A stretch of DNA of 64,000 nucleotides, from NCBI GenBank assembly GCA_902728285.1, contig CACVBU010000397.1, forward strand, positions 613,223 to 677,222, read 5' to 3'. The first letter of the stretch is position 1. Each line of letters opens with the position of its first letter. Under the pieces are notes generated by a model. It was given only the letters and a program-made list of their open reading frames with translations, was not told where the DNA came from and ran no database searches. The position numbers were made by a program, and so were the translations under genes. Source of the DNA: Clytia hemisphaerica. Lineage: Eukaryota > Cnidaria > Hydrozoa > Leptothecata > Clytiidae. Below, in pieces: positions 59,750-64,000 of the stretch.

Positions 59750-60358
59750 CTTGAACAAAAATAATGGAGTGACCTGACACGATTTTTCTCTACAGTCTTA
59801 TGGTTCGTTAGTTATGTGATCGTCAGACTAGACAGTTTTTCTAGACAATTATCTAGACAATAAAGAAGACGGAATTCTTAGTAGCTAACTTGTTTACTAC
59901 CCTGTCTCAATGATCTTTCGAATTTTTAATCTCAAAGCCCCACGTGATTTCAATGGGGCACTATGGTTTTGAGTTGAAAAAACTATATGCAAAATGGTAC
60001 CAAAATCATTGCTTAATGCTTTATAAGCTACAGACTTTCATGCCATTTGGAAGTTTTGGAAGTTTTCTCATTTTTCAAAAAATGTTGCGCGTTTGAAAGG
60101 TCAAAAGCTTTTTTTTTTGATGTCTCGATTCTTCGAATTCTTCTTTAGTCTAAATATTGATTGGGGTAGACTAGACAGACTACAAAAAACAAATATTATA
60201 TAGACATGACCAGTGAAAAGCTTTTTAGTATAAAAGTATTCGTATGGATCCCATTAAAGCGAGAGCGAGACAATTCTATAGACAATAGATTTTCTTCACT
60301 TTATTCGCACTTTCGCGGAATACTTTGATCAGTTTGTGCTGCCAACGATAGAAGAAAG

Positions 60359-61805
60359 ATGGACAGCATCATGGAAAATGTCGAAAATTACACAATCATG
60401 ATTCGTGAAATGATGGACAGTGGACTACTGGCAATGCAACTGTATTGTTCGAATCGTCACCAAAGAACGCAGATGGTGTTAAACCCTGACATGAAAAGCT
60501 GGTAAGAACTAATCTTTCTCAATTAATCAATTCTCATTGATGACAATTTTAGCAATAGTTGCGGTGAGGCTTAAAAAAGCACTCGTAGTCTGGGTCGAGA
60601 GTTAAGCTTTAGAAGAACACCGTAAGATCGCGGCTAAACTTGGCCATAGTCGGTCTAAAATCAGTCATCACATTGTGTAACCGAGAAAGGGGTAGCTAAA
60701 TTGACGCTTTTTTATAAGAATAGTGTATTTTGGATGAGGGTCAAGTATTCTGAAGAAATCACCGAAATTGAGTAAACTTGATAGACGAGTCATCAAAAAT
60801 TAAGTTTAGCTCTCTTTTTTCCCCGTTTTTGGAAGTTTTAAAATCTTCACAAATTTAGAAAAATTACAGATTGCCCAAAATCCAATTCGGAGGAATGCGT
60901 AAGTTTTAGGCATTATATTGTTAAATCTTTAAAGCGCCGAAAAACGCTATATTGCCATAAGCCGTGTGGTACCGCTCGATATTTTTGGATGAACAGATAA
61001 AGATTAGATCAAATTTTTATGAACCACTTTTTAGTTTTTTGAAGAAGAAGCCTTTTGATTGTCTTTGAATGCATAGAAAAGTGAAGAAAGTCGGTGAAAA
61101 AGTGAGCAAAATTCGCGAAATTGACATCAAATCGTCAAAAAGCTTCCGGATACGGAAGTCTGAAAAAGCTTCCGTATCAGGATGTTGATTAGACTGTTAA
61201 GAGGAATATCAGGGGGGGGGTCAGTGTCAGAATTCGCCGGAAGTTCGGCCGTCGAAATATTTCTTCGGTCGGTGGAATAGTCGCCCGGCCGGTTGACGTC
61301 GGATTAGTCATTCGGCCGTCAAAAAAGTCATCCAGCCTGCGAAAAATTGGTTGTCGGAAAAGTTATCCGGTCTGCCGAAATAGTGACCGAGTTATTTTTT
61401 GGAGTTATTTTTTTGAGCTGCAAAAAACGAGTCATGATAACATTTCTCGTAAATTTTGACTTAATTATGATGTCATTATCATCATCAATTTCGGTACATG
61501 GATTGTTTCTCTATTTCTGCGAATCGGATAACTTTTCTGATGCTCAATTTTCCGCGGGCCGGACTGTTCTGACGGCCGGACGACTATTCTGCCAACTGAA
61601 GAACTATTTCGACGAATTCTGGCCCTGACCCTCCCCCTGATAGAAAAAGATGTACGGAAATCTACAATTCTTTATTTTCAGGAGATGCCATGTATGTACG
61701 AACAAGCTGTCTGTTACGTCAAGATCTTTCTTTGTGAACACCCGAACAGAGTTGTCCTCGTGGATGAAAGTGTTGAACAGTTGGTGTAATGAAAGCACAA
61801 TCAAG
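60359..61805 (+). pseudogene. Second ISXO2/IS1595-like transposase remnant, N-terminal exons only
   Basis: Exon 1 (60359-60501) starts MDSIMENVEN and contains SGLLAMQLYCSNRHQRTQM, the first half of a zinc ribbon. Exon 2 (61682-61805) continues W-RCHVCTNKLSVTSRSFFV, then LSSWMKVLNSWCNESTIK and a GTATAG donor. The two exons join in frame (267 nt), with the intron in the same Trp codon as the minus-strand remnant. No catalytic exon follows before the minisatellite TIR at 62210, so the gene is cut short by the element end or degraded. A 432-bp MITE lies in the intron. Confidence 0.6.
61209..61640. repeat. MITE with TCAGGGG termini, TA target duplication
   Basis: TCAGGGGGGGGGTCAGTGTC at the left is inverted at the right (GACCCTCCCCCTGA), and GAATTCGCCGGAAGTTC is mirrored by GAACTATTTCGACGAATTC. 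TA is on both sides (61207-61208, 61641-61642). GC-rich interior of CCGGCCG/CGGTCGG motifs. Lies in the intron of the plus-strand transposase remnant. Confidence 0.75.
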
Positions 61806-61981
61806 GTATAGACGGGTAGCTAGAATCTATCAATTTCCCCCCTTAATAAGAAAAGGAAAGAAAAATTCTAATCCGTAATGGTTTATATTTTATACTTTTC
61901 ATACAAACAACGAATGGGAAATAAAATTTACCTCCTAGAAAAATGAATCTATCAGCCGTCAGTGTTCCCAGTAAATTTAAG

Positions 61982-62204
61982 TTACAATATACAAGAAGCC
62001 GGAGCGGCGTGAAGGTCCAGCTGACGTGGCAATAACTGAATGTCGTTCGTACTGGGTTCCTTAAGTGACGCAAAAAAATTTCCTTCCCATCCTCCACTCT
62101 GAGCATCTATTCTTTGACACTTTCTTTGTATTGCTAAGTTTTGAAAGTTTTTGATGCACTGATGCATTTCCCGAAATTTTGAAACTTCTGCCGCTAATGG
62201 GATT
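61982..62204 (-). other. Unassigned ORF next to the right TIR
   Basis: A minus-strand frame of about 74 codons that reads like protein (RRIPLAAEVSKFREMHQCI, SGGWEGNFFASLKEPSTND). It runs out of the minisatellite and ends near TTGTAA at 61982. No family recognised. It could be an exon of another cargo gene. Confidence 0.25.
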
Positions 62205-62209
62205 CGACG

Positions 62210-63698
62210 CGATTCGACGCGACGCGGAACAGTGAACAAACGAGTCTTGGGTGCGACGCGGAACAGTGAAAAAGTTGGTCTTGGGTGCGACGCGGAACAG
62301 TGAAAAAATCAGTCTTGGGTGCGACGCGGAACAATGAAAAAATCAGTCTTGGGTGCGACGCGGAACAGTGAAAAAATCGGTCTTGGGTGCGACGCGGAAC
62401 AGTGAAAAAATCAGTCTTGGGTGCGACGCGGAACAGTGAACAAACGAGTCTTGGGTGCGACTCGGAACAGTGAAAAAATCAGTCTTGGGTGCGACGCGGA
62501 ACAGTGAAAAAATCGGTCTTGGGTGCGACGCGGAATAGTGAAAAAATCGGTCTTGGGTGCGACGCGGAACAGTGAAAAAATCAGTCTTGGGTGCGACGCG
62601 GAACAGTGAAAAATCGATCTTGGGTGCGACGCGGAACAGTGAAAAAATCAGTCTTGGGTGCGACGCGGAACAGTGAAAAAATCGGTCTTGGGTGCGACGC
62701 GGAACAGTGAAAAAATCGGTCTTGGGTGCGACGCGGAACAGTGAAAAAATCGGTCTTGGGTGCGACGCGGAACAGTGATAAAATCAGTCTTGGGTGCGAC
62801 GCGGAACAGTGAAAAATCGGTCTTGGGTGCGACGCGGAACAGTGAAAAAATCGGTCTTGGGTGCGACGCGTAACAGTGAAAAAATCGGTCTTGGGTGCGA
62901 CGCGGAACAGTGAAAAAATCAGTCTTGGGTGCGACGCGGAACACTGAACAAACGAGTCTTGGGTGCGACGCGGAACAGTGAACAAACGAGTCTTGGGTGC
63001 GACGCGGAACAGTGAACAAACGAGTCTTGGGTACGACGCGGAACAGTGAAAAAATTGGTCTCGGGTGCGACGCGGAACAGTGAAAAATCAGTCTTGGGTG
63101 CGACGCGGAACAGTGAAAAATCGATCTTGGGTGCGACGCGGAACAGTGAAAAAATCAGTCTTGGGTGTGACGCGGAACAGTGAAAAATCGGTCTTGGGTG
63201 CGACGCGGAACAGTGAACAAACGAGTCTTGGGTGCGACGCGGAACAGTGAAAAAATCGGTCTTGGGTGCGACGCGGAACAGTGAAAAAATCGGTCTTGGG
63301 TGCGACGCGGAACAGTGAAAAAATCGGTCTTGGGTGCGACGCGGAACAGTGATAAAATCAGTCTTGGGTGCGACGCGGAACAGTGAAAAATCGGTCTTGG
63401 GTGCGACGCGGAACAGTGAAAAAATCGGTCTTGGGTGCGACGCGTAACAGTGAAAAAATCGGTCTTGGGTGCGACGCGGAACAGTGAACAAACGAGTCTT
63501 GGGTGCGACGCGGAACAGTGAACAAACGAGTCTTGGGTGCGACGCGGAACAGTGAAAAAACGAGTTTTGGGTACGAAGCGGAACAGTGAAAGTAGGCGGG
63601 GAGCTCTGGTCAGTAAAATTTACTTTGGGTGTCAAGCGGAACAGTCGCTCTCACTGTTCCGCTTGGTGCCCATGGGCCCTGTAAAGCTTACCTGATCC
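62210..63698 (-). repeat. Right TIR with minisatellite, about 40 units
   Basis: Inverted copy of 44595-46310, with the same unit, variants and outer palindrome. It is shorter by several units, and the order of variants differs in the inner part while the outer part matches the left arm closely. Confidence 0.95.
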
Positions 63699-64000
63699 CA
63701 TTTTCTTATTTCCTTCAGTACAATTAAAACCAAGATGCTTTAGTTCTGAGACCAACAAAACCTCTGACACCGACTTCAACGGGTAGACAAGTGGCAGTCC
63801 AACCGTGATCCTTGCAATCGTTCACCAAATGATCGTAGCGATCCTCTTTTCGTATCCTTGCAGCTTCCCAGGTCTCGACTGGGAGATTGTACTCTTCGCC
63901 TGCAAGATCAGCCACTATTGTCCATAACCCAACCAAATCAGGATCGTTGATTGTCTTTTCTCGAGACGCTTTGAATGGTTTTCCTTCCCTATGGAAAGGT
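63698..64000 (-). pseudogene. Retroelement-type ORF, C-terminal region (split by the 19-kb insertion)
   Basis: The minus strand is open from the window edge and reads DLVGLWTIVADLAGEEY, ETWEAARIRKEDRYDHLVND, DHGWTATCLPVEVGVRGFVG. The block of charged residues, Trp and EVGxRGFVG is characteristic of the C-terminal part of reverse-transcriptase ORFs that are abundant in cnidarians and other invertebrates. A frameshift near 63741 precedes the last codons before the insertion. The remaining 3' codons are at 44515-44594. The reverse transcriptase itself would lie beyond the right edge. Confidence 0.5.

Larger units (their letters stand above)
44595..63698. mobile_element. 19.1-kb transposon with minisatellite TIRs
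   Basis: The outer ends are GGATCAGGTAAGCTTTACAG at the left and its complement at the right. About 120 bp of unique TIR follow, then long arrays of 34-bp units (44716-46310 and, inverted, 62210-63595). Imperfect 9-bp duplications flank it: CCATTTTTT (44586-44594) and CCATTTTCT (63698-63706). Removing the element reconnects one coding frame across its two flanks. Cargo: nested elements at 47333-54826 and 58040-59116, several MITEs, and two ISXO2/IS1595-like transposase remnants (56961-59749 minus, 60359-61805 plus). The 8-9-bp duplication and transposase type point to Merlin (IS1016-like) transposons; that is inference. 46311-47332, 54836-56570 and 59124-60358 hold no other gene I can support. 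Confidence 0.85.

Overview
This window is from the nuclear genome of an invertebrate animal. It is AT-rich and gene-poor, its genes are split by GT-AG introns, and it holds a metazoan-type YIF1 gene plus many layers of eukaryotic transposons. Repeats such as these are common in cnidarians and other marine invertebrates, but I cannot fix the phylum from the sequence. I see no rRNA, no convincing free-standing tRNA gene and no CRISPR array.

Region 1 (about 0.9-16.6 kb, minus strand) holds three tandem paralogs of a CobW/COG0523 metal-chaperone GTPase. Copy C (13920-16633) is complete: five exons, 516 residues. Copy B (4622-12388) has seven exons and a lysine-rich tail, but one base is missing in exon 5. 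Copy A (904-3337) shows its first three exons and runs off the left edge. The copies are mosaic in exon 2, which suggests gene conversion. Miniature inverted-repeat elements (MITEs) lie in introns and between genes.

Region 2 (17.3-29.5 kb) is transposon territory. It has MITEs, a broken LINE fragment, and a LINE with an intact 945-residue endonuclease/reverse-transcriptase ORF (19740-22577). Next comes a 6.67-kb element with subrepeat-rich terminal inverted repeats (TIRs) and a 6-bp target duplication (22851-29520), carrying a transposase helix-turn-helix remnant. A deleted LTR retroelement (26699-28971, 5-bp target duplication) sits inside it. Its gag-like ORF contains about 27 copies of an 8-codon repeat.

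Region 3 (29.98-39.36 kb, plus strand) is one eight-exon gene for a YIF1-family Golgi/ER membrane protein of 333 residues. Its 6-kb first intron is full of MITEs, and intron 3 holds a precursor-miRNA-sized hairpin. A Helitron-like element follows the gene at 39640-40325.

Region 4 (43.7-64 kb) is the most unusual part. A 19.1-kb element (44595-63698) has TIRs of roughly 1.5-1.7 kb built of about 34-bp minisatellite units. It is inserted in the last codons of a retroelement-type ORF whose two halves flank it. Inside lie a 7.5-kb inverted-repeat element with a perfect 9-bp target duplication (47333-54826), and inside that a 6.55-kb element with a 6-bp duplication and TIRs made of another short subrepeat (47711-54264). 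The 19-kb element also carries two intron-containing remnants of ISXO2/IS1595-like (Merlin-type) transposase genes on opposite strands. One of these has a stop codon at a probable tryptophan site. The subrepeats of the outermost and innermost elements share the core GGAACAG.
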